Positions 43,887 to 52,456 of a stretch of 64,000 nucleotides of DNA are shown piece by piece. Numbering within the stretch: the first letter of the stretch is position 1; every line of letters begins with the position of its first letter. The stretch covers positions 1-64,000 of the forward strand of contig NZ_FOIC01000007.1 in the NCBI RefSeq assembly GCF_900111485.1, given 5' to 3'. The position numbers were made by a program, and so were the translations under genes. The notes under the pieces are model-generated. The model was not told the origin of the DNA. It did not search any database and saw nothing but the letters and a program-made list of their open reading frames with translations. This DNA comes from Natrinema hispanicum. Lineage in GTDB: Archaea; Halobacteriota; Halobacteria; Halobacteriales; Natrialbaceae.

Positions 43887-43995
43887 ATACTGTCGGACAG
43901 AACTATTTGAAGGTCGCTCGCTCATATTCGGCTGTCACCGCCGGCAACAGCCGGTTTTCGCGAGCGACTTCTCACTGACTTCTGTCCGACAGTAT
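43887..43995. repeat. Nested palindromic element (16-bp perfect inverted repeat, inner stem)
   Basis: Outer arms ATACTGTCGGACAGAA (43887-43902) and TTCTGTCCGACAGTAT (43980-43995) are perfect inverse copies. An inner pair GTCGCTCGC (43913-43921) / GCGAGCGAC (43960-43968) and a central GCTGT/ACAGC (43931-43935, 43947-43951) extend the structure. Size and shape fit a small non-autonomous mobile element or a stable extruded hairpin. It stands between the SpoIIM-like gene and the histidine kinase gene. Confidence 0.75.
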
Positions 43996-44103
43996 TAGCG
44001 AACCGAAGGCACTGGGGAGCGTCGAACTCGAGAGCACGAGAGCCGGACGACGGATCTCACGGCCGGCGAGTAGCTTATCCCCGTCACTGGCCACTATGCC
44101 GTA

Positions 44104-47007
44104 ATGAGTACATGGGCGGACGCCACAAACGAGGTATTCTGGAACGATGCCAACGACGAGGTGGCGCTCGATCGGTATCGGACGCTGGTCGAGACGATCG
44201 ACGACGGGATCTACCAGCTCGATGCCGACGGGACCTTCGTCGCGGTAAACGAGACGCTCGTCGAGGTGACCGGCTACGACAGCGATGACCTCCTCGGCGA
44301 ACATATCTCTCTCCTTCTCGCCGACGACGATGTCGACCGGATCAACCGCCAAATCTCGAGCTGTCTCGAAACGGACGACGATACCACTGGGACCGTCGCG
44401 CTCGCCGTTCACACCGCAGGCGGGGAGACGATCCCATGCGAACTACGGCTCACCCCGCTCCAAGAGGGCGGCGAGTTCCGGGGAACGATCGGCATCGCTC
44501 GAGATCGCTCCGAGACGAAGCGCCAGCGAACACGTCAGCGCACGCTCGACAGGATCTCCGACGCGGTCTACGCGGTCGACGACGAGTTCCGATTTACCTA
44601 CATCAACGGTCCCGCCGAGGATCTCTTGCACCGCTCGGAGGGCGACCTGCTCGGTGAGCGCCTCTGGGACGTATTCCCCTCTGCCGCCGAGAACGACACG
44701 GCCCGAGCAGCGTTTCAGACGGCGATGCGGTCCCAGGAATCGACGCGCTACGACCGCTACGACGACACGCTTGACTCGTGGATCGAAGCGACGCTCTTTC
44801 CCTCCGAGACCGGTATTACGGTCTCCGTCCGTGACGTGACCGAGCGCAAGACTCGTAAGCGAGAGTTAGAGCGCTTTGAGCGCATCGCCGAGACCGTCGA
44901 CGACGGCGTGTATACGACTGACCACGAGGGGCGGTTCGTCTTCGTCAACGACGCGTTCGTCTCGATGAGCGAACACACTCGAGCGGAGCTCCTCGGCGCG
45001 CACGGTTCTGTCTTCTTTGGAGACCGATTCGTTGACACGGACGAACCGGAGTGGCGCAAACTGGTCACCGGCGAGTGTGATTCGATCGAGTTCGAGACGG
45101 ACATCACCGGCCCCGGCGGTGAGACGCTCACGGTCCACAACAAGTTCGTCCGCCTCGAGACCGGCGACGAAATTGGACGTGTCGGTGTCACGCGAGACAT
45201 CACTGACCGCAAAGCATACGAACACGACCTCGAGCGGTACGAACGCATCGTCGAGACCGTCGGAGATGGTGTCTACCTCCTCGATGAATCCCACCAGTTC
45301 ACGACCGTTAATAGCGCGTTCGCGTCGCTGACAGGCTACGACCGCGACGAACTCATCGGATCGCACGCGGAACTCGTCTTTGGCGAGAAGTATGTCGAAA
45401 TCGCCAACGCCAAACAGGCCGAAATGGAGGCCACTGGGTCGTCAGTCGCGGTCTTCGAAGAGGAACTATATCCGGCCACTGGCGATCCGATTATCGTCGA
45501 GAGCCGGTTCACGCTATTCGAGTTCGGCGACGGCGAACGGGGGCGAATCGGCACCGTCCGTGACGTCACTGACCGCGTTGAACACGAGCGCGAACTCAAG
45601 CAGTACGAGACGATCGTCGAAACCGTCAACGACGGCATCTACGTGGTCGACGAGGACGGCCGATTTACGATGGTCAACGACGCGTACACGGACCTGACCG
45701 GCTACTCCCGAACTGAACTGCTCGGGTCGCACGTCTCCCTCGTCGGCGACGACGAAACCATCGAGCAGGCCAAAGAAGTGGAGTCGGAACTGGCGGCAGG
45801 AACCGCCGAGGAGCCGATGGTCGAAGCAGCGATCCGAACAGCGGACGGAGATCGCGTTCCGGCTGAGGCGACGTTCTCGCTGTTGTCGGGCGACATGCGC
45901 GAACGAGTCGGCGTCGTCCGCGACATGACAGAGCGCAAAGAGCACGAACAGGCGCTCGAGGAAAGCGAGCGTCGGTACCGCACCCTCGCAGAGAACTTCC
46001 CGAACGGTGCAGTCGCGCTCTATGACGAGGACCTGACCTACACTGTCGTCGGCGGAGAGCTACTCGACGACCTCGAAATCCCCACAGACGACATCGTTGG
46101 CACACCCATCTCCGAGCGCTATCCCGCCGACTTTGTCGAGGAGATCGAACCCCACTTCCGTGCCGTCTTCGATGGCGAATCGAACTCGTTCGAAACGAAA
46201 TACCACGGCCGAGAGCTCCTTGCGTATACGCTTCCCGTTCGGAACGCCGGCGACGAGATCTATGCTGGGATGCTCATGATACAAGACATCACTGAGCGCG
46301 AGCAGTACCGCCGGAAGCTCGAGGCGTCCAACGAGCGCTTAGAACAGTTCGCATACGTCGCCTCCCACGACCTGCAAGAACCGCTGCGGATGGTCACGAG
46401 TTACCTCCAGTTGATCGAGCAGCGCTACGATGACGTCCTCGACGATGACGGCAAGGAGTTTCTCGAGTTCGCTGTCGACGGCGCAGAACGGATGCGTGAG
46501 ATGATCGATGCCCTCCTCGAGTATTCCCGGATCGAGACGCGAGGCAATCCACTCGAGCCCGTCGATCTGAACGTCGTCGTTCAGGACGTCCTCGCGGACC
46601 TCCAGATACGGATCGACGAACATGACGCAACGATCGTAATCGAGGAGCTGCCACATGTCGAGGGCGATTCCAGCCAGCTCCGGCAGGTCTTTCAGAACCT
46701 GCTGTCGAACGCGATCACCTACAGCGGCGACGAGCCGCCGGCGATAGAGATCTCGGCCACGCGTGATCGCGAGAACTGGGTCATCTCGGTTCGCGACGAG
46801 GGGATCGGGATCGACCCGGCCGACACGGATCGCATCTTCGAGGTGTTCCAGCGGCTGCACAGTTACGACGAGCACGCTGGGACGGGAATCGGGCTGGCAC
46901 TCTGTAAGCGGATCGTCGAGCGCCACGGCGGGGACATTCGGGTCGACTCCGACCCCGGCGAAGGGACGACGTTCTCGATTACACTTCCCGCGACAGCATC
47001 CACGTGA
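44104..47007 (+). CDS. Cytoplasmic six-PAS sensor histidine kinase
   Basis: 967 aa. Six PAS domains (about 24-140, 145-260, 260-378, 380-498, 500-620, 620-740); those at positions 1, 3, 4 and 5 share the opening R/QYxxIVETVxDGIY and look like tandem duplicates. HisKA with phospho-His in SHDLQEPLR (about residue 755), N-box QNLLSNAITY (about 865), G boxes DEGIGID and GTGIGLALC. No membrane segment, so it senses a cytosolic cue such as redox or light. No response regulator is next to it. A TATA-like TAGCTTATCC at 44071-44080 is 27-30 nt before ATG. Confidence 0.93.
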   Translation: MSTWADATNEVFWNDANDEVALDRYRTLVETIDDGIYQLDADGTFVAVNETLVEVTGYDSDDLLGEHISLLLADDDVDRINRQISSCLETDDDTTGTVALAVHTAGGETIPCELRLTPLQEGGEFRGTIGIARDRSETKRQRTRQRTLDRISDAVYAVDDEFRFTYINGPAEDLLHRSEGDLLGERLWDVFPSAAENDTARAAFQTAMRSQESTRYDRYDDTLDSWIEATLFPSETGITVSVRDVTERKTRKRELERFERIAETVDDGVYTTDHEGRFVFVNDAFVSMSEHTRAELLGAHGSVFFGDRFVDTDEPEWRKLVTGECDSIEFETDITGPGGETLTVHNKFVRLETGDEIGRVGVTRDITDRKAYEHDLERYERIVETVGDGVYLLDESHQFTTVNSAFASLTGYDRDELIGSHAELVFGEKYVEIANAKQAEMEATGSSVAVFEEELYPATGDPIIVESRFTLFEFGDGERGRIGTVRDVTDRVEHERELKQYETIVETVNDGIYVVDEDGRFTMVNDAYTDLTGYSRTELLGSHVSLVGDDETIEQAKEVESELAAGTAEEPMVEAAIRTADGDRVPAEATFSLLSGDMRERVGVVRDMTERKEHEQALEESERRYRTLAENFPNGAVALYDEDLTYTVVGGELLDDLEIPTDDIVGTPISERYPADFVEEIEPHFRAVFDGESNSFETKYHGRELLAYTLPVRNAGDEIYAGMLMIQDITEREQYRRKLEASNERLEQFAYVASHDLQEPLRMVTSYLQLIEQRYDDVLDDDGKEFLEFAVDGAERMREMIDALLEYSRIETRGNPLEPVDLNVVVQDVLADLQIRIDEHDATIVIEELPHVEGDSSQLRQVFQNLLSNAITYSGDEPPAIEISATRDRENWVISVRDEGIGIDPADTDRIFEVFQRLHSYDEHAGTGIGLALCKRIVERHGGDIRVDSDPGEGTTFSITLPATAST

Positions 47008-47077
47008 CTACATCGACCTTCGATTCGTAGTCCGTGAGTCGTCAAAGCAGCTGCCGGGGTATCGCGGGTCAGCGTCG

Positions 47078-48454
47078 CTATCGATATGCCTCGAACTCCT
47101 CGCCGAATAGCAGGAAGTACGCGGTGCCGACGAGGCCGATTCCCGTCGCGATAGTGAAGGCGACAACCGGATCGCCGGCGAACACTTGCGCGCCCGTCAG
47201 CGGGTTCGAGATGCCGTCCCAGAGCAGGCCGCCGAGCGCGGCGCTCGGGATGACCACCACGTTCCGCAGGAGGTAGTACGCGCCGGTCACCCGGCCGCCG
47301 GCACCCCGTTCGGCGGGGCCGACGATCAGTGCCTTGTGGGCCGGCAAACCCGCGAACCGAAGCCCCGAGAACGCAAAGAGGACCGCGAGGACGGCCGGAT
47401 CGGCGGGCGCGTTGATCAATAGGACCGGAAAGACCGCATAGACCACGAACCCGAGCGCGACGACTGGCTTTAGCCCGACGCGTTCGGCAGCCTTCGCGAC
47501 CGGGACCATCGTCAGTAGGGCGACGACCATCTCGAGTCCCAGCAAGAGCCCGAAGTACGACTGCGGCGAGAGGGCAATCGTGCCAACCACCGGTAACGAC
47601 AGTGAGAGACCGACCTCGAGAAACTGCGTGACGACGAGCACGAAAAAGACGTAGACCATCCCGTTGGCGAAGCGGACCAGCGTATCGCCGATCAGCAGGG
47701 GGCGAAGTTCGTCGGGCATCGCACGGAGATCGGTGAGAAGCTGGGAGACGCCCTCGAACTCCTTTCCGATGTCGTCTTCGTCGGACCGGTAGCGGACGTG
47801 CTGGATGACTGTCCCGATAACGCCGAACGCGACGGCGACGAGCAAGAGCAGTTGGAAGGCAGCTAAGACTGCACTGTTGCTCGAGCCGAACGGCGCGAAC
47901 AGCGCGGCGGCGACCAGCGGGCCGACGAGGAAGGCACTCCGGCGGAACGTCTCGGTGCTTGCAAAGCCAGCGGCCAGCTGCGAGGGTGGGACTGCCTGCT
48001 TGACGATGGCGAAGGTCGCCCCGAGCCCGAATGATTTCCACGCCTGTGCGAGCAGCAAGCCGAGAAAGATTGCGACGATCGCAAGCGAAGTCGGGCCCAC
48101 GGTGACGTCTGCCAAGGCGGGTGCGACGAGCCAGATTCCAAAGCCAAGCGTCGAGCAGAAGCCAAAAACCGTCAGAGCGTATCGCGAGCCGAGCCGATCC
48201 GAGATCGCGCCGCCGGGATAGGGATAGACGGCACTGATGACGTTTCCGAACGTGCCAAAGAGGCCGATGACGAACACGGACGCCCCCAGCGCCGACATGT
48301 ACTCGGCCATATAGCGGCCAGTCATCTGGAAGCCGAGACTAAAGGCGAACATCGCCACCGAGAGGACGAGGACGTCCCGCTCGAGCGCGAAAAACTGCCG
48401 GAACGCGTCCAGCGGATCCGCCTGCTCGTCCGCGGACTCCTGCGGGAGGCTCAT
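47078..48454 (-). CDS. MFS transporter
   Basis: 458 aa, twelve membrane segments, loop motif GGAISDRLGSRYALTVFGF between segments 2 and 3. A 40-residue central cytosolic loop (RYRSDEDDIGKEFEGVSQLL) separates the halves. Substrate unknown. Convergent with the histidine kinase gene (70 bp between stops) and divergent from the DUF502 gene. Confidence 0.85.
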   Translation of the reverse strand: MSLPQESADEQADPLDAFRQFFALERDVLVLSVAMFAFSLGFQMTGRYMAEYMSALGASVFVIGLFGTFGNVISAVYPYPGGAISDRLGSRYALTVFGFCSTLGFGIWLVAPALADVTVGPTSLAIVAIFLGLLLAQAWKSFGLGATFAIVKQAVPPSQLAAGFASTETFRRSAFLVGPLVAAALFAPFGSSNSAVLAAFQLLLLVAVAFGVIGTVIQHVRYRSDEDDIGKEFEGVSQLLTDLRAMPDELRPLLIGDTLVRFANGMVYVFFVLVVTQFLEVGLSLSLPVVGTIALSPQSYFGLLLGLEMVVALLTMVPVAKAAERVGLKPVVALGFVVYAVFPVLLINAPADPAVLAVLFAFSGLRFAGLPAHKALIVGPAERGAGGRVTGAYYLLRNVVVIPSAALGGLLWDGISNPLTGAQVFAGDPVVAFTIATGIGLVGTAYFLLFGEEFEAYR

Positions 48455-48575
48455 AGTCGCTGCTTTACAGGCCGGCGGCTTGAACCATCTGTGTCAGGCG
48501 TCATCGAATGTCACTGCCGGCGGAAAAATGCGAGAAAGGGAAGGGCTCATTAGCCAGTAGTGTGAGTTTCAGGAC

Positions 48576-49265
48576 ATGGCATCGTGGAAACGGGACTTCG
48601 CCAGTGGGCTCGTCGTCCTGGGTCCCATTCTCGTCACGCTCTACGCTATCTATTGGCTTTATGGACTGGTTGCCGGTCTGACACCGGGGATGATTCTCAA
48701 CGCCGACGCGCTCGAGCCGCTCATTTCGGGCTCGAGCGTACAGGCCGAACAGACGCGCGAGCAGGTGGCCCAGTTCCTCCGCGTGATCGTCGCGCTGACC
48801 GTGTTCGTCATCCTGACGTTTTCGGTCGGCTATCTCATGCGGACGACCATCGGTGGGCTGGTCGAACGGCTCGTCGACAACCTGGCGAATCGGGTGCCCG
48901 TGATCCGGGTCGTCTACAACGCCTCGAAGATGGCCGCCGAGACAGCCTTCGGCGAACAGGAATCCCTCCAGAAACCGGTCAAGATCGAGACTTGGGAGGG
49001 ACTACGGATGACGGCGTTCAAGACTGGCAAGGTGACCAACGACGGCCGTGAAGTCCTGTTTCTACCGACCTCGCCGAACATCACGACGGGCTACGTCGTC
49101 GAAGTCGACCCCAGCGAGATCACCGAACTCGAGGAGGACGTCGAGGACGCGCTGACGCGCGTGCTCAGTGCCGGCTTCGGTGACGCAAATCACCGTGGCA
49201 TGGACGCCGGGATCTCGATCGACGTCATCGACGAAGCGAAGACGAGCCGAACCGATGATGACTAA
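48576..49265 (+). CDS. DUF502 family membrane protein
   Basis: 229 aa. Two N-terminal membrane segments (FASGLVVLGPILVTLYAIYW and LRVIVALTVFVILTFSVGYL), then VPVIRVVYNASKMAAETAFG and VLFLPTSPNITTGYVVEVDP, the DUF502 core. Function unknown; members are widespread in bacteria, plants and archaea. Normal length with an acidic tail. Confidence 0.88.
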   Translation: MASWKRDFASGLVVLGPILVTLYAIYWLYGLVAGLTPGMILNADALEPLISGSSVQAEQTREQVAQFLRVIVALTVFVILTFSVGYLMRTTIGGLVERLVDNLANRVPVIRVVYNASKMAAETAFGEQESLQKPVKIETWEGLRMTAFKTGKVTNDGREVLFLPTSPNITTGYVVEVDPSEITELEEDVEDALTRVLSAGFGDANHRGMDAGISIDVIDEAKTSRTDDD

Positions 49266-49679
49266 TGACCGTTTGCGCTGTGGTCTGTCGCGCTGACGGC
49301 AGCAGAGCCGCCGCACAGCGCGATGTCCCACGGTAAAACCTCGAGAGAGCCGCCCTCTCTCGGACCTCGCGAGAGCGAAGCTCCTGCGCAGTTTCGATCA
49401 AAAGCACCGGAAGACGATCCTGCTCGCTATCGCTCGCAGGCTGTGTCTTTCGAGCCGTCGTTCGCTCTGTCTTCGCGCGGCGTTGCGGCGCGTAGCGCCG
49501 CGTGCGGCTTCGCTCGCGGTCGATGATTTGGTCCCTGCCTGCCCGCCCCCGACTCGCGCGGCTCGAGCAGCTGCGAGAGCCGCGCTCCCGGCCACAGTGA
49601 TCACACGGTCGAAGACAGGAGCAACAAGAGCAGAACCCCACATAGCCAGCCCGCGATCCGGTTTACCGCCAGGAATCGG
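49266..49679. other. Palindrome-rich non-coding tract (414 bp)
   Basis: No frame has haloarchaeal codon usage: all candidate proteins are Arg/Ser/Ala-rich. The tract is full of short inverted sequences, the clearest a perfect hairpin GCGGCGC-GTA-GCGCCGC at 49485-49501, plus GAGAG/CTCTC and TCGCTCGCAG-type stretches. It may form structured RNA or be a decayed region; no gene is called. Confidence 0.5.
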
Positions 49680-50618
49680 TTACTCGATGTCGACGAACTC
49701 GAACCACTCGGCGTACTCGTCGGGGGCTTCTTCGACAATCTCGAAGAACTTCTGCTGGAGTTCCTCGGTCACGGGGCCGCGCGAGCCGTCGCCGATGACG
49801 ACGTTGTCGACCTTCCGGATCGGCGTGACTTCGGCCGCCGAGCCGGTAAAGAACAGTTCGTCGGCGGTGTTGAGTTCGCCACGGGAAATAGAGACGTTGT
49901 CGTGGACGGTGTAGCCAAGATCCTCCGCGATCGTGATCACGGAGTCGCGGGTGATACCGTCGAGGATCGATTCCGAGAGTGCAGGCGTGTAGATCTCACC
50001 GTCGCGCACGAGGAAGACGTTCTCGCCGGGACCTTCGGCGACGTGGCCTTCCTTGTTGAGGACGATCGCTTCGGCATAGCCGTTGCGTCGAGCCTCTTCG
50101 CCGGCGAGCATGCTGTTGACGTAGAGGCCGGTCGTCTTGGCGTTGGTCGGGATCTGGCTCGAGGAGTGTTTCCGCCACGAGGAGATCATCACGTCGATGC
50201 CGTTCTCGAGGGCGTCCTCGCCGAGGTAGGCACCCCACGGCCAGACCGCGATGGCGGTGCGGGTCGGACAGTCCTTGGGGCTCACTCCCAGAGAGTTGTA
50301 GCCGTAGTAGGCGATCGGGCGGACGTAACAGGAAGGGAGTTCCTGGCGTCGAATGAGTTCTTTCGTCGCTTCGGTGAGTTCCTCTTTCGTGAACTCGATG
50401 TCCATCTCGTAGGGCTTTGCAGACTGGAACAGCCGCTCGAGGTGTTCCTCCCAGCGGAACAGCGCGGGACCCTTTTCCGTTTCATAACAGCGTGCGCCCT
50501 CGAAGACGCCCGACCCGTAGTGGAGGCCGTGCGTGAGAACGTGGACCTGCGCCTCGTCCCAGTCGACGAATTCGCCGTCCATCCAAATCGTGTCGACGTC
50601 CATCTCGTCGAATCCCAT
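49680..50618 (-). CDS. ilvE: Branched-chain-amino-acid aminotransferase
   Basis: 312 aa, fold-type IV PLP enzyme. MGFDEMDVDTIWMDGEFVDW, HVLTHGLHYGSGVFEGARCY, the PLP Lys in TNAKTTGLYVNSMLA, and GYAEAIVLNKEGHVAEGPGENVF follow the IlvE family. It makes or breaks Val, Leu and Ile from 2-oxoacids. The start 50618 (not 50681) is favoured because ACTTAGTACA on the reverse strand, about 50641-50650, puts a TATA near 29 nt upstream. Confidence 0.93.
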   Translation of the reverse strand: MGFDEMDVDTIWMDGEFVDWDEAQVHVLTHGLHYGSGVFEGARCYETEKGPALFRWEEHLERLFQSAKPYEMDIEFTKEELTEATKELIRRQELPSCYVRPIAYYGYNSLGVSPKDCPTRTAIAVWPWGAYLGEDALENGIDVMISSWRKHSSSQIPTNAKTTGLYVNSMLAGEEARRNGYAEAIVLNKEGHVAEGPGENVFLVRDGEIYTPALSESILDGITRDSVITIAEDLGYTVHDNVSISRGELNTADELFFTGSAAEVTPIRKVDNVVIGDGSRGPVTEELQQKFFEIVEEAPDEYAEWFEFVDIE

Positions 50619-50678
50619 GATCAGAACTGTTGAAAGCCCCTGTACTAAGTGTTCGCGGTTTGCCGCTGTAGGCCGGTG

Positions 50679-50693
50679 CATACGGACTGCTGT
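50679..50693 (+). repeat. Degenerate inverted copy of the hairpin-repeat tail
   Basis: CATACGGACTGCTGT matches the reverse complement of the copy A/B tail (CATACGGTCTGCTGT) in 14 of 15 bases. No matching perfect stem follows, so this is a degenerate or partial copy C. It lies between ilvE and ribB. The adjoining gap (50619-50786) holds no gene. Confidence 0.5.
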
Positions 50694-50786
50694 CAGTCAA
50701 TTCCGACACAGCCACGACTCGCCATGCGGACGTGCCAAGACCCAGTGATAGCAGCCCGCCTGACGGACGGTTCGTCCGATCGAGCG

Positions 50787-51509
50787 TTATTGTCGCGTGG
50801 CGTTCCCGAGCCGCTCGAGGACGTCTTGACCCTCGAGGTAAGCGAAGTCGTGGCGCTCGGCGTAGGCATGGGCGTCGTCAGGGGAGAGTGCCTCACCAGT
50901 GTCGTCGTCGAGCATCTCGCAGACGACGATGGCGGACGACTGGTCGGCGGCCTCAGCGAGTGCGAGGGCGAGTTCCGTGTGGCCCTCACGCTGGGCGAGC
51001 AGGTTGGGGGCACCTTTCAGTAGATGAACGTGGCCGGGGACGCGGAACTCGTCGGCGAAATCCGTCGCCTCGGGCGTGGCAGCGGCCTCGCCGAGCGCCT
51101 GGATAGTCGTCGATCGATCCTCGTCGGTGATGCCGGTGTACGTATCGCGGTGGTTGACCGTCAGCGAGAACGACGAGCGGTCGTCGTAGCCGAGCTCGTG
51201 ATCGGCCGTCGCAGGGTGATCGACCGCCTCCGAATAGAAGGGGAGGTCAAAGGTCTCTGCGACGTCGTGGCCCAGTGCAACGCAGACCAGCCCGCCTGCG
51301 TCGTTACGAAGCCGGGCGACGGCGTCGGGCGTCACGGCGTCGGCGTGATAGATCAGATCCGTCTCACCCTCGCGGTCGGCCGCGTCGTGGACGAGAATCG
51401 GCTCGCCCGCCCGCAGCGACTCGAGGGCGTGGTCGAACGCGCTCGAAGCGGCACTCGCCCCTGCTGTCGCCCCGTCGGCGTTCGATCGTGGGCCGGCGTG
51501 GCCCGTCAT
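50787..51509 (-). CDS. ribB: 3,4-dihydroxy-2-butanone-4-phosphate synthase
   Basis: 240 aa. [20 protein letters not shown] is the RibB acidic loop (metal and ribulose-5-phosphate), [20 protein letters not shown] follows and the [11 protein letters not shown] motif closes the domain. The enzyme makes the four-carbon unit of riboflavin. Its start ATG (51507-51509) overlaps the upstream riboflavin kinase stop (ATGA), so the two are one operon. RibA is not fused. Confidence 0.93.
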   Translation of the reverse strand: MTGHAGPRSNADGATAGASAASSAFDHALESLRAGEPILVHDAADREGETDLIYHADAVTPDAVARLRNDAGGLVCVALGHDVAETFDLPFYSEAVDHPATADHELGYDDRSSFSLTVNHRDTYTGITDEDRSTTIQALGEAAATPEATDFADEFRVPGHVHLLKGAPNLLAQREGHTELALALAEAADQSSAIVVCEMLDDDTGEALSPDDAHAYAERHDFAYLEGQDVLERLGNATRQ

Positions 51510-52213
51510 TCGCGATCACCCACGGAGACGGTGACGTGATCGCCGTCTTCCAGCCCGAGTTCCTCGCGGAGCTTGTCGGGGGCGATCACCTCGAGCTGGT
51601 CGTCGTCGTGGTGGGTGCGTTCGGGTGCAATCGTGTACGCACCCTCGTAAACCTCGCCGTCGGCGGTTTCGATCGTCGCGGGATAACAGACGGCGGGACC
51701 GTAGGTTCGCTCCTCGGACTCCCAGCCGTCGATGGGCACGGGCTCGAGCGAGGCCATGGCGCTGCGTCGGCGGACACTGTCCTCACGGAGATCGACGTTC
51801 AACGTGCCGGGAAACGGCTCATAGCCCAGTCGTTCCTCGAACTGGCGCTGGTATCCCGACAGCGAGATGTAGTGGCGACCCTCGCCCATCCCACTGGTGA
51901 CAGTGCCCTCGAGTGCGATCTGTGAGTCCGTCTCGAAGATACGCCGGTAGTCCTCGTACTCGGCGTGAAGCGTCCGTTCGCCGGTCTCCGTAATCTGGAC
52001 CCACTGGCCGTCGCTGACGGTATCGCGTTCGAGCAAGTCGGCACTCTCGAGGCGCTGAAGCCGCCGTGAGGCGGTCTGACTCGACGCGCCGAGCCGGTCG
52101 GCGAGATGCGAACAGGAAATTTTGACGTCGCCCTCGAGTCCGCCCTCGAGTGCGAGCAGTTTGAGCACGGCGAGTTCGTCGTGCCCGACGGCGGACTCAG
52201 CTAGCACTGACAT
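51506..52213 (-). CDS. CTP-dependent riboflavin kinase with N-terminal wHTH (RbkR-type)
   Basis: 235 aa from [20 protein letters not shown]. The N-terminal wHTH (about 10-95) includes [20 protein letters not shown]. The kinase domain (about 97-230) contains [33 protein letters not shown] and the C-terminal [20 protein letters not shown]. Archaeal proteins of this double type (RbkR) are known both to phosphorylate riboflavin with CTP and to regulate rib genes. Coupled to ribB downstream, as expected. The start fits a TATA box at 52237-52243. Confidence 0.93.
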   Translation of the reverse strand: MSVLAESAVGHDELAVLKLLALEGGLEGDVKISCSHLADRLGASSQTASRRLQRLESADLLERDTVSDGQWVQITETGERTLHAEYEDYRRIFETDSQIALEGTVTSGMGEGRHYISLSGYQRQFEERLGYEPFPGTLNVDLREDSVRRRSAMASLEPVPIDGWESEERTYGPAVCYPATIETADGEVYEGAYTIAPERTHHDDDQLEVIAPDKLREELGLEDGDHVTVSVGDRE

Positions 52214-52236
52214 ACACGTCTCTATACCGTAGCTCC

Positions 52237-52243
52237 CTAAAAG
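52237..52243 (-). promoter_or_regulatory. TATA box of the riboflavin kinase-ribB operon
   Basis: Reverse strand CTTTTAG centres 27 nt before the ATG at 52213, supporting a leaderless message and this start. An RbkR operator, if present, should lie nearby; none could be picked by eye. Confidence 0.55.
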
Positions 52244-52413
52244 CATATCGAATGTGGGATGCGTAACGAAATTGTGATGGAATTCCGGCCGGGAAGCGCG
52301 TACATGGATGTCTCGAGGCGAGTGGAAAAAAGCCACCGGTCGGCGGGACGTGAATACCTCGGAGCCGAGGAGCAAACGGGGACGGATCGCACGCGAGAAC
52401 GCTGACCGAATTA

Positions 52414-52444
52414 CGAGAGCGGATACCACCAATGGTGGCTCTCG
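52414..52444 (-). terminator. Bulged hairpin just after the AI-2E-type gene
   Basis: CGAGAG (52414-52419) pairs with CTCTCG (52439-52444) around the perfect palindrome CCACCAATGGTGG (52426-52438), with a 6-nt bulge. It sits 13 bp after the stop at 52457 in transcription direction. It may be a terminator or 3'-end structure; there is no T-tract. Confidence 0.4.
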
Positions 52445-52456
52445 CGCCGACGATGC

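Noticed and set aside
49266-49679. Possible proteins in the palindromic tract
   Set aside because: All frames are Arg/Ser/Ala-rich with no acidic bias; no promoter or start context.
50661-50670. TGCCGCTGTA, the core of the origin box, near ilvE
   Set aside because: Only the 10-bp core matches; the ACCCC half is absent and no initiator gene is close. Probably chance.
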